A program made the position numbers and the translations under genes. Shown here piece by piece: positions 44,123 to 52,398 of a stretch of DNA of 64,000 bases. The DNA lies in the NCBI RefSeq assembly GCF_039540975.1, contig NZ_BAABFL010000480.1, positions 16,598-80,597 of the forward strand, read 5' to 3'. Source of the stretch: Kistimonas scapharcae. Its GTDB lineage: Bacteria > Pseudomonadota > Gammaproteobacteria > Pseudomonadales > Endozoicomonadaceae. The notes beneath the pieces are model-generated. The model saw nothing but the letters and a program-made list of their open reading frames with translations. It ran no database searches and was not told the origin of the DNA. The first letter of the stretch is position 1; every line of letters begins with the position of its first letter.

Positions 44123-45645
44123 GCGGCACACTCCCCCTGCATTTCCAGTGCAGTCTGATAAAGGTGTCGATAGCGCTCAAACACCAGTGTTTCCGAGTAA
44201 AAACGGTTAACGCGCGCCACCGCAGCATCACTGGCCTGTCGCCACAGGTTTTCCTCGGACATCAGCCGGATACAGGCTTCCGCAGTGGCTTCCGGATCCG
44301 CAATACTGACGATCGCCCCGGAAAGTCCCAGCGCCCGATCTTCTGGCACCTCCCCTCCCTCAATCATGGCGCGACAGCCGCCAACATCCGTACAGACACA
44401 GGGCACACCACCGGCGTATGCTTCCAGTATGACGAGTGGCTGTGCTTCGCTGATGGACGTCAATGCCATGACACCAATCTGTGGCAGCATCTCCGTCACA
44501 CGCTGGAACCCCTTGAACTGGATAGCGTCCGCCAGTCCCAGGCTGTCGACAAGCTCACGGCATTCGCTCGCATAGCCGGGATCTTCATCGTCCGGGCCGA
44601 TAATCCAGCCTTCCACCTCGGGCATTGCCTGACGGGCATAATAGATTGTGCGGATAAACGTCTTGATATCCTTGATGGGTACGACTCGCCCGATCAGGCC
44701 AATCACCCGGGGAATAGACTGGGGCCGACGGGCCAGCGCGTCATGATACAACTCAAGGTCGATCCCGTTGGGAATAACGGCGGTCTTGCTGAAAGCGGCG
44801 CCATCGTTAATCTGACGCAGTCGATTACCCTCATAAAGGGCAAAGATACGATCCGCCATCTGATAGGTCATGCGACCCATCACTTCAAAAAAGCGTATCC
44901 ACATATCCCGCAGAAAGCCGTTCTCCATGATGATGCCTTCCGTCTCTCCCAGCTCACCATCACTGATCCAACGTGCCTGGGCCAGATCAATCTTGCGCTC
45001 TTTGGTGTAGATACCGTGTTCCGTCAGGAAAAAACAGGTTTCAGGGTGACGATTCCGTATCATCGCACCCAACAGACCGGCATAACCGGTTGACACACTA
45101 TGAACGACAGATGTCTTTGGCACGTTACGGGCAATCTCTGCCAGCATGAACAGCGGCGCGTGCATGGATCGCACCGTCCAGAAATAGTTCAGGAATGAGG
45201 GATCTTGGCTGTATTTCTCGTAAGCACGCGTAGTGTTCTCCCACGAACACTGGCTATAAAGAAAACTGGCATGTGATATTCCGCCCTCTTCCCCCAGACA
45301 ACCCAGCACATCCGACACCAACTCCCTGGGCATACGGGCACCTTCCACCTGGAACAGGTCATGCAGTTCACGACTGCGAGCGTACGCTTCAGCATCACCA
45401 CGTTGTCGGGACGGACATTTCATCTGCCAGGCGTCGTTCAGGTAGTGGGCCTCAAAATGAACGACATTGTCAGGAAAAACATACACCTGTTTGCCGTAGT
45501 CCTCAGGTCTGCTGCCGATAAATACCAGGGAGAAGCTGAAGTCGGACAAACCGCGAATCAACTGATGCACCCAGCTTGATACACCACCGCGCACATAAGG
45601 ATAGGTGCCTTCCAGCAGCAGTGTGATATCCGCCCGCGTTCCCAT
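44110..45645 (-). CDS. pelF: PelF, cytosolic glycosyltransferase for Pel synthesis
   Basis: PelF is a GT4-type glycosyltransferase that uses UDP-sugars to polymerise the N-acetylgalactosamine-rich Pel chain. The 511-residue product begins ADITLLLEGTYPYVRGGVSSWVHQLI, as in P. aeruginosa PelF, and has the Rossmann nucleotide-binding half with VIGLIGRVVPIKDIKTFI, GPDDEDPGYASEC and the E-x7-E-like SEAQPLVILEAYAGG. GGAGG precedes the ATG. It lies 15 bases after pelE and overlaps pelG. It is predicted to be soluble and recruited to the membrane by PelD-PelE-PelG. Confidence 0.96.
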   Translation of the reverse strand: MGTRADITLLLEGTYPYVRGGVSSWVHQLIRGLSDFSFSLVFIGSRPEDYGKQVYVFPDNVVHFEAHYLNDAWQMKCPSRQRGDAEAYARSRELHDLFQVEGARMPRELVSDVLGCLGEEGGISHASFLYSQCSWENTTRAYEKYSQDPSFLNYFWTVRSMHAPLFMLAEIARNVPKTSVVHSVSTGYAGLLGAMIRNRHPETCFFLTEHGIYTKERKIDLAQARWISDGELGETEGIIMENGFLRDMWIRFFEVMGRMTYQMADRIFALYEGNRLRQINDGAAFSKTAVIPNGIDLELYHDALARRPQSIPRVIGLIGRVVPIKDIKTFIRTIYYARQAMPEVEGWIIGPDDEDPGYASECRELVDSLGLADAIQFKGFQRVTEMLPQIGVMALTSISEAQPLVILEAYAGGVPCVCTDVGGCRAMIEGGEVPEDRALGLSGAIVSIADPEATAEACIRLMSEENLWRQASDAAVARVNRFYSETLVFERYRHLYQTALEMQGECAAWPV

Positions 45646-45660
45646 TGCCTTTCCTCCGTT

Positions 45661-46690
45661 TTATTCCGCTGCAGGCATTCCGGCCGAGAGCCGGTCGCCC
45701 TTTTTCCGCCAGTGACGAAGGGCTCTGGCCAGTCGGGGCGGTTGGTAGGCCAGCCCCGATATACCGTGCGCCAGATCCGTCAGGCGGATAAAATCCCGCT
45801 GTAGAAAAGCCAGTTCCATCCTGTCTTCAACCATGACGTCAATCGGCATACCGGCCTCAACAGCCTGAGCAAAACAGGCCGCAGCGTCCTCTAACCTTCC
45901 CTGCCATCGCAGGATTCGTCCTTTCAGCTGGAGCATGTCTGCATCCCGTTCCTCTGCCAGCACCCTGTCAATAAAGCCAATCGCTTCCCGCCCAAGGCCC
46001 TCTGCCACCCCCCCCCTGAACCAGCTCCTGCTGCACCAGCGCCCAATGCCAGGCAGCCAGTTGCTTAAGCCCGTTGACAGCAGCGGTACCGCTACAGCCA
46101 TCCAGCGCTTTGCGGGTTCTCTGAATAGCCTGCCGGATACTGGCCTCCTTCTGCTCAAGCACTGAATAAGCCAGCAAGCGCACATCATCCACCAGATCTT
46201 TCATGGCCTCCCGCAGAATACGGTTTGCCTTGGTGTCATTGAGATAACGCAACGCCAGAACAGCCTTTACCCGCTCAGCCTCCTCCCCGGAGGAGCGCAA
46301 CAACGCACTCAGTGCGCCCGGCTTCAACCTGGGCCGCGCATCAATATCCGATGACCGATAGGGTAGCTGCGGCAGTTTTGCGACAATAAACGACGCTTTA
46401 TGCTGACGCTGCGGCCAGTGAAGAGCCGGTATAACCGCAAGCAGCACGCCCCACATCCCCATCACCGGGAGCAGAAAAGGAATGACCGCAAAAAACAACC
46501 ATTCCCTGCGCCATAACCGACGATAGCCGCTCGGTAGCACTGCGGGGATTCCAACCAGAAAACACAGGCAGGCCAAGGTATGCGACGCAAGCCAGGCAAT
46601 CAGAGCCAGAGAAGGCTTCTCCAGCGACAAAAAAAACAGCCCGCCAAGATCAAGCGTCAGGGCGATTGGAATCAGCAACCATCGAATCAC
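45661..46690 (-). CDS. pelE: PelE, TPR membrane protein, frameshifted at a G9 tract
   Basis: PelE is an inner-membrane protein with TPR repeats that joins the PelD-PelF-PelG synthase complex. The N-terminal part from a GTG at 46690 (AAGGAG six bases upstream) has two or three membrane helices and a helical HEAT/TPR-like region (ERVKAVLALRYLNDTKANRIL). The frame then breaks at nine G on the coding strand (plus 46008-46016). The remainder (EAIGFIDRVLAEERDADMLQ, RLEDAAACFAQAVEAGM) continues in another frame to 45661. With eight G the two halves join as VQGGVAEGLGREA, giving 342 residues against about 329 in Pseudomonas. Sequencing error, a true mutation or phase variation are all possible. Confidence 0.85.
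46008..46016 (-). repeat. Homopolymer tract (G9 on the coding strand) in pelE
   Basis: Nine consecutive C on the plus strand interrupt the pelE frame by one extra base. G/C tracts of this length are prone to slipped-strand mispairing and also to sequencing error. Confidence 0.9.
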
Positions 46691-48137
46691 TGGATTCTCC
46701 TTCTTCCAACACTGCCCCCTGGTTCCCAGCATGCTCGACCGACACAGCAAGCCGCGCTACCAGGGGATACCCGATGCCTTTCAGGAAGGTCGTTAATGCA
46801 TTCCCCGTCTGACAGTCATTCAGGGACACGGCATTAATCACCACCTCGGCAGTGCCCATATCCACCCGGTGATACTTTTTCAGAAAATCGGGAAATTCAT
46901 TGACGTACGCGTCGACATCCTGAGAATCAGACAGCGGCATCAGCACCAGTGCGATACAGTGCTCACTGCCTGCTTCGTTCAGAACCAGCACCTTGTCCAA
47001 TGCCCGTCGATACATCCGCATTGATTCAATCAAGGCCGGCGCCAATCCGAAATTACCTATCCTGACAGCCACCAGCCCGGCATTGAGCCGATACGCTGCC
47101 ACATCATGGATACAACGCACTAACTGCACATGAAAAGCACAGACATCGCTATCACCATGCGGAACGTTTCCGGCCACCCGGGCTAGATCAAGACTGTCAG
47201 CCACATGCCCGCACAGTACGGCCAGTCGCTCAAGGTGCGTTGCATTCAGGCAGTCAAACGGTAAGCGGTGGACAGCCAGCAGTGCATGATTGTTGCCTTG
47301 ACTATCCACCAGAGGGATACAGGCCAGCAACCTGCCGCTCGCTGCCAGGGAATGCCGCGTGAGCGTTGCAGGTTCAATACAACATGCCCTGGCGGTTTTC
47401 ATTGCCCGCACGATCAGCGGATCATAGCCATCAACCATGGGAAAATGGCCGGTTGCAGCCAGTGGCTCCTGTAATTCAACCCGCCCCTCCCTGACTGCAA
47501 ACAGTGCGCCCGACTGCACCTCGCCATAGTGCGTAAGCAACTGTAAAAGCGGGTGAGCACATTCCGCCAGACATGGTGCTTCATCACTGGCCGCGAGCAG
47601 CTGCCTGCGAATATCCTGTAACGCGCCGTACAGGCTGAAACCATTCAATGCCAGTTCCTGCTCCAGCAAGGCATGGGAGCGCTTCAGCACGTGATAGGAG
47701 CGGGTAAATTCAGCCATCCGGGCCTCCCGGTAACGTCCGGCCCGCTCCAGACGGATCAGCCGTCGCTCCCACACTTCCCTGAATTCGCCGGCAATCAGAC
47801 TGACAGCCAGAGTGCCCAGCAACCACCCACCCGGCGTGCGCCACGGTATACCCAGCCAGCGCGCATGCAATGAATCTGCGAGCAGCAACAGGATGGTCGA
47901 CAATGCCGCCCAGGCAAAGCCATAGCGCAGGCCCACCAGCAAAGGCGCAAGAACCATCCATGGAAAACGGCTGGACAGTGTCAACAGGTCCTCTGGATTG
48001 ACCAGCCAGGCCACCCCCAGGGCGACCAATGTGATGGTCGGCACTTCCCACCAGGCCGTCCCTTCCTGAAGGCGTCGCAGGAGAGCATTCAACGACGCAG
48101 GGTGACGGCATCGATTGATCATGTCGATAACAGCCAT
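46650..48137 (-). CDS. pelD: PelD, c-di-GMP receptor of the Pel machine
   Basis: PelD activates Pel synthesis when c-di-GMP binds its degenerate GGDEF domain. The 495-residue protein has four N-terminal membrane helices (about 35-115), a coiled linker, a GAF domain (about 160-315) and a C-terminal degenerate GGDEF domain. An RxxD inhibitory-site motif is present as RALD at residues 378-381, close to RxxD at 367-370 in P. aeruginosa PelD. Its ATG overlaps the pelC stop (TGATG), and its 3' end overlaps pelE by about 40 bases, so translation is coupled. Control by c-di-GMP is therefore likely conserved. Confidence 0.95.
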   Translation of the reverse strand: MAVIDMINRCRHPASLNALLRRLQEGTAWWEVPTITLVALGVAWLVNPEDLLTLSSRFPWMVLAPLLVGLRYGFAWAALSTILLLLADSLHARWLGIPWRTPGGWLLGTLAVSLIAGEFREVWERRLIRLERAGRYREARMAEFTRSYHVLKRSHALLEQELALNGFSLYGALQDIRRQLLAASDEAPCLAECAHPLLQLLTHYGEVQSGALFAVREGRVELQEPLAATGHFPMVDGYDPLIVRAMKTARACCIEPATLTRHSLAASGRLLACIPLVDSQGNNHALLAVHRLPFDCLNATHLERLAVLCGHVADSLDLARVAGNVPHGDSDVCAFHVQLVRCIHDVAAYRLNAGLVAVRIGNFGLAPALIESMRMYRRALDKVLVLNEAGSEHCIALVLMPLSDSQDVDAYVNEFPDFLKKYHRVDMGTAEVVINAVSLNDCQTGNALTTFLKGIGYPLVARLAVSVEHAGNQGAVLEEGESSDSMVADSNRPDA

Positions 48138-48676
48138 CAGTCAAACCTGACCGTACCGATCAGTTCATCAATCACCCGCTGCGCCGTTCCCGCCAGGCTC
48201 TCCCGGGACCAGCCGGCACGGGCGGCGCTGCCACTCCAGAGCACCCGTTCATCCGGCAGGGCCAGAATTTTCAGGGAAATGCCCACTGCGGGCTCACCAT
48301 CCAGACCACTTTTGTAACGCCACTCTTCAATGGAGCCGGTTATCGCATAGGTAGCCCCCTGATGCCGGGCCCACAGCAGCGCCTTCTCATAACGCAGGCG
48401 TTCATTCAGGGAGGGAAACCCGTCATCGGCAGGCACTGACGGGTATTGCATGAGTGTTTTCACCCCGGCGGCATGCAACCGGGTTTCCAGAATGGCTTCA
48501 GCCCGTTCTCCTGCCATCGGTGTCTGTGAATAATTGACCAGCGGCAACAGGAGCCACGCAGCCTGTCGCTCAACCACGGGGGCATCATCCCGATACTGCT
48601 GTGTCGTACAACCGACCAGCAGTCCATATCCCCCCAACACCAGCCATAAAACGAACCGGAATCCAGACCGTCGCAT
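48137..48676 (-). CDS. pelC: PelC, outer-membrane lipoprotein for Pel export
   Basis: PelC forms a ring of lipoprotein subunits at the periplasmic face of the outer membrane that guides Pel to the PelB pore. The 179-residue product has a lipobox (GLLVGC after a hydrophobic stretch), then the compact domain beginning RQAAWLLLPLVNYSQTPMAGERAE. The C-terminal VLWSGSAARAGWSRESLAG fits the family. It lies 38 bases after pelB and overlaps pelD. Confidence 0.93.
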   Translation of the reverse strand: MRRSGFRFVLWLVLGGYGLLVGCTTQQYRDDAPVVERQAAWLLLPLVNYSQTPMAGERAEAILETRLHAAGVKTLMQYPSVPADDGFPSLNERLRYEKALLWARHQGATYAITGSIEEWRYKSGLDGEPAVGISLKILALPDERVLWSGSAARAGWSRESLAGTAQRVIDELIGTVRFD

Positions 48677-48714
48677 GCCGTCACTCCTGTTTTGCTGTTT
48701 TATTCTGTCTCGCC

Positions 48715-51700
48715 CTAGCGCCCAAACCGATACTGGTAACCCAGCGTGAACCGGTATCCCGCCTCACCGGCAGCCCCCTGGGGCGCACTGTCATAACCTG
48801 CGGTCAGGCTAAATTCGTCATTCCCGAACAACCGCCAGCCCATTCCCGCCTCCAGGTTGTAGCTGACGGTGTCTTCCGGCTGCTGATAACCCGCCGTTAT
48901 GCCAAACTGCCAGCGGGGCGATGGTACCCGGGCATTCAACGCACCCGGCTCACCATGCTGCCAGCGGCTGTCCACCAGAAAATAACGATACTGCTCTGGC
49001 AACAATGTCGCTGGCGTACTGCCGTCAACCAGCCGGTCAGCCAACACTGTTCCCAGGCTCTGTTCCAGGGAGTACTGGTGCCAGTCCATGCCTGCGGACA
49101 CCACCCATTCCGGATCCCGGAAAAACAGCTGATGGGCCCACCGCCCCTCAAAATGGTACCCGTCCCCCAGTTTTTTACCCTGATAACGATCACTGAACCG
49201 GCTGACATTCCCCTTGAGATAAAGGCTGTCACTGCCGCTTATCTGGTAATTGACAGCAAGACCCAGGCGACTTTCCTGACCCAGCCCCCCCATCAGTGAG
49301 GTCACCGCTGTCTTATCGCGGTAATCGCCGAAAAAGCGGACACTGGTTTGACTATCCCAGTGTTTCAGCCAGCTGAAACCACCCCCTTCACGGTCACTGT
49401 CTTCACGTTGTGAAACACTTGCGTAGCCACGCCAGAAGCCATCCTCCGTCAACCGGGTGAATTGCAACCGGTGACTGAGCTGGTCACCCAGCGACGCCGT
49501 GATGACACCGCCATCATGCTCATAGCTCGCGAACTCAGAATCCAGCCGGATATGCCAGCGATCAAACCGCTGGGCAAGCGTCATTTCATACCCCTGGGAT
49601 GACAACGAGGAATCACTCCGACTCAGTCCGCGAACCCGCCAGCCACTGGGCGCCTCCACGGTCAAGGCCACCGCCTGCTCTGTCAGGACCGGGTGGCTGT
49701 TGTCCGGATAACGGTGGTCAATCCCCTGCAGCGCTTCCGCCAGTGCCTCACTGGCGTAACCTGACGTCAGCAGCCCTTCAACCCGATCCGGCCCCGGGCC
49801 AAGCTGAGCCAGCAGCGGAGCCAACGCCTCCCGGTCCCCCTGCAAGGCGATCGACAACAGCTGATAAAGCGGCGCCTCGCCCCCCTGCTGCTGATAATGC
49901 GATAACCATTCCTGTGCGGCGGGCAGGTTGCCAGCCTGCATCAGCAACCTGGTCAGCTCCGGCATCCAGAGTTCGGGACGGGAGGCACCGGTCTGCCCTA
50001 CCCACTGAATACTGTTTGCCAAACCGTTCAGCCAGACCCGCAGCTGAATCGCTCGAGGCCGCCACTCAACCTCCGTCAGCCAGGGCTCCTCCTGTCGAAT
50101 CGCTGCCACTGCAGCCCTTCTCACTGACCAGGCCCGGGCAGTATCCCCCACCAGCGCCAGTGTGTCGGCATACGCCAGCTGCAGCAGCACGTCGCCGGGC
50201 TGTTGCTGGAGTGCCTTTTTGTACCAGAACAATGCTATCCGGTAGTCCGCGATGCTACCCGAACCCGCTGCCATCACCGGCCATAATGCCGGCTCATCCC
50301 GGGCAACGGCATACCATTGCCCAAGCAGTCTTTCCAGTTGTTCACGCTGGTTCTCACTGATCAGAAACCAGAGATAGGTTTCCATAATGTCCGGCGTGTG
50401 GCCAACCAACAACAAAGCCTGCTCAAATGCGTCTATTGCCCGGGGGATATCCCGTTCCTGACGACTCAACCGGGCAATCGACAACCAGTAAACATATTGA
50501 TCATTCAACCCCCCTGCGGATTTTGCATCACGCACCAGCTGCGCCAATATTTCCCAGCGCCGCAAATCGAACGCCAGCTCCATCGCAATGACGGCATAAT
50601 ACGTACGCCCGGTCAGTTCAAACCCGGCCAGCGCCTGCTGAAGGCGCTGCTCAGGGGAATACACCGTTGTTAACGCCAGATAACGATCAAGGTTAATGAC
50701 ATCACCCGGCCTCTCCGCCAGCACCTTCTCGAGTGCCTGAGCGGCAACCACATCATCCTCTACCGCCCAGGCCAGATCGGCCAGCAATAGCCATAACGGC
50801 AAATGGTCATGCTCGTATTCCGTATGAACATGTGCATCGAACCAGGTGTTTTCATCAATCTCGTGCCCTCTGAACGAATGCTCACTCAACATCGTGATAG
50901 CATCCCCCAACCGTCCCAGCGCCTGCAATGTCCTGAGGAACCGGAGAAACTCTTCCTGAGACAGCGGAAAATGCTCATGCATGTCCATCCAGGTTTTCGC
51001 TAGTTCATCCAGTTTTTCCTCATCCTCCAGCAGGTTCACCAGGCGAAGCCAGAATGGCTGTTCATCGGGATGCTGGTTCAGGTGTTTTTTCAGGATATCT
51101 TCAGCGGCTTCAGGCAACCCCAAACTCTCAAGCGCATCAAGCAGGGCGGTTAACTCCTGATGATCAAGGATCCGCTGTCGGGAAGCATTCACCAGAAGAT
51201 AAACAACTGTCGTATACTCGTATAATGATTGCGCCAGATCCCAGGCTCTTTCCAGCGCGACCTTATCTTCTGGTTCATGGGTATTGACCCACAACCACTG
51301 CTCCAGCGCCTGAGCCGGAAAACCATTCCATTCGTACAGTTCCGCCAGCCCTCGCCGCAGGTTTCGGTCATCCGGCGCCAACTTCAGGCGTCGTTCAGCG
51401 GCTTCTAACGCCAGGTCAGTCGCTCCCATGCCGGTTCCCATGACCTGCGCTTTTTCCAGCTGCGCTTCCGAGAGTTCCCGTGACAACAGCTGCCTCAGCC
51501 ATGAACGTCCTTTGTCGTAGGATTCCATGGCCACAGCAATATCAATGCCCTTGATCAGCAACTCAGGATCATGAGACTGCCGCTCAATCGCCTCGGCCAT
51601 CACACGGTAAACATCCACATAGCGCTCCTGCCCCTCGAAAGCACTGGCAGCATTCAGCCAGGCCTGTCGGCGCAAGGCCTCCGACGAAAGCAGTTGCCGG

Positions 51701-52398
51701 CCATTCCCCGGGTTAACCTGATGGCATTGTTCACATGCCTCCCCCTCCTCAATGGCAGCGGCCATATCGGTATAGATTGCACCGGCCTGTCCGCTTTCAT
51801 TGGCCGCCAACTTCCATTGCGCCGCTTTCTCCAGCCAGTGCCGGCTATGACGGGCATCAACCCGAGCCAGTCGCTGATAAAAATCCGCGCTTAGGCCCGG
51901 CTCACCGATGCTTGCCGCCATGTCAGCAAGCTTTTTCAGGCCCTCTATCGAGAGCCCCTGCCACGGCGTATCCCGCAAACGTTCGCGAATATTGTCGATC
52001 CAGCGCTCTCTTTCCTGCGGATCAGCCGCCGCAAATGCCCACTGGGCAGCCACGTCCACCTGCAGCAAATGCAGCTGCATCACCTGGGCCTGCGAGAGTG
52101 CTGCCAGTGTGACGGATTGAAGAGTGTCCCAGGCCTCCTGATACTGTCCCGTCACATTCAGCTGAGACGCCAGCTTGTGACGCAGCCGCCAGTCATCCGG
52201 GCTGCTGCGCTGGAGTTGCCGCAGATAAGCAATGGACACCGCGTCCGCCCGGGCATCGGCGAACTGTTCCTCAAAATGCCGGTCATCCTGAAACAGCATG
52301 ACCAGGGCAAACAGCACCCATGCCAGCAGCGCCAGAAGCATCGCCGGAGAAAAGAGTGTCTTTTGATGCCTGTTGCTATCGACAGACCAAAACGGCAT
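48715..52398 (-). CDS. pelB: PelB, TPR scaffold and outer-membrane porin for Pel
   Basis: PelB (1227 residues here, about 1190 in P. aeruginosa) anchors in the inner membrane by one N-terminal helix (LFSPAMLLALLAWVLFALVM). A long periplasmic superhelix of TPR repeats follows (about residues 50-900) that binds PelA. The protein ends in a beta-barrel (about 930-1227; alternating strands such as RWHIRLDSEFASYEHDGG) closing with YQYRFGR. It exports the deacetylated polymer. Its start overlaps the end of pelA by 23 bases. Confidence 0.95.
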   Translation of the reverse strand: MPFWSVDSNRHQKTLFSPAMLLALLAWVLFALVMLFQDDRHFEEQFADARADAVSIAYLRQLQRSSPDDWRLRHKLASQLNVTGQYQEAWDTLQSVTLAALSQAQVMQLHLLQVDVAAQWAFAAADPQERERWIDNIRERLRDTPWQGLSIEGLKKLADMAASIGEPGLSADFYQRLARVDARHSRHWLEKAAQWKLAANESGQAGAIYTDMAAAIEEGEACEQCHQVNPGNGRQLLSSEALRRQAWLNAASAFEGQERYVDVYRVMAEAIERQSHDPELLIKGIDIAVAMESYDKGRSWLRQLLSRELSEAQLEKAQVMGTGMGATDLALEAAERRLKLAPDDRNLRRGLAELYEWNGFPAQALEQWLWVNTHEPEDKVALERAWDLAQSLYEYTTVVYLLVNASRQRILDHQELTALLDALESLGLPEAAEDILKKHLNQHPDEQPFWLRLVNLLEDEEKLDELAKTWMDMHEHFPLSQEEFLRFLRTLQALGRLGDAITMLSEHSFRGHEIDENTWFDAHVHTEYEHDHLPLWLLLADLAWAVEDDVVAAQALEKVLAERPGDVINLDRYLALTTVYSPEQRLQQALAGFELTGRTYYAVIAMELAFDLRRWEILAQLVRDAKSAGGLNDQYVYWLSIARLSRQERDIPRAIDAFEQALLLVGHTPDIMETYLWFLISENQREQLERLLGQWYAVARDEPALWPVMAAGSGSIADYRIALFWYKKALQQQPGDVLLQLAYADTLALVGDTARAWSVRRAAVAAIRQEEPWLTEVEWRPRAIQLRVWLNGLANSIQWVGQTGASRPELWMPELTRLLMQAGNLPAAQEWLSHYQQQGGEAPLYQLLSIALQGDREALAPLLAQLGPGPDRVEGLLTSGYASEALAEALQGIDHRYPDNSHPVLTEQAVALTVEAPSGWRVRGLSRSDSSLSSQGYEMTLAQRFDRWHIRLDSEFASYEHDGGVITASLGDQLSHRLQFTRLTEDGFWRGYASVSQREDSDREGGGFSWLKHWDSQTSVRFFGDYRDKTAVTSLMGGLGQESRLGLAVNYQISGSDSLYLKGNVSRFSDRYQGKKLGDGYHFEGRWAHQLFFRDPEWVVSAGMDWHQYSLEQSLGTVLADRLVDGSTPATLLPEQYRYFLVDSRWQHGEPGALNARVPSPRWQFGITAGYQQPEDTVSYNLEAGMGWRLFGNDEFSLTAGYDSAPQGAAGEAGYRFTLGYQYRFGR

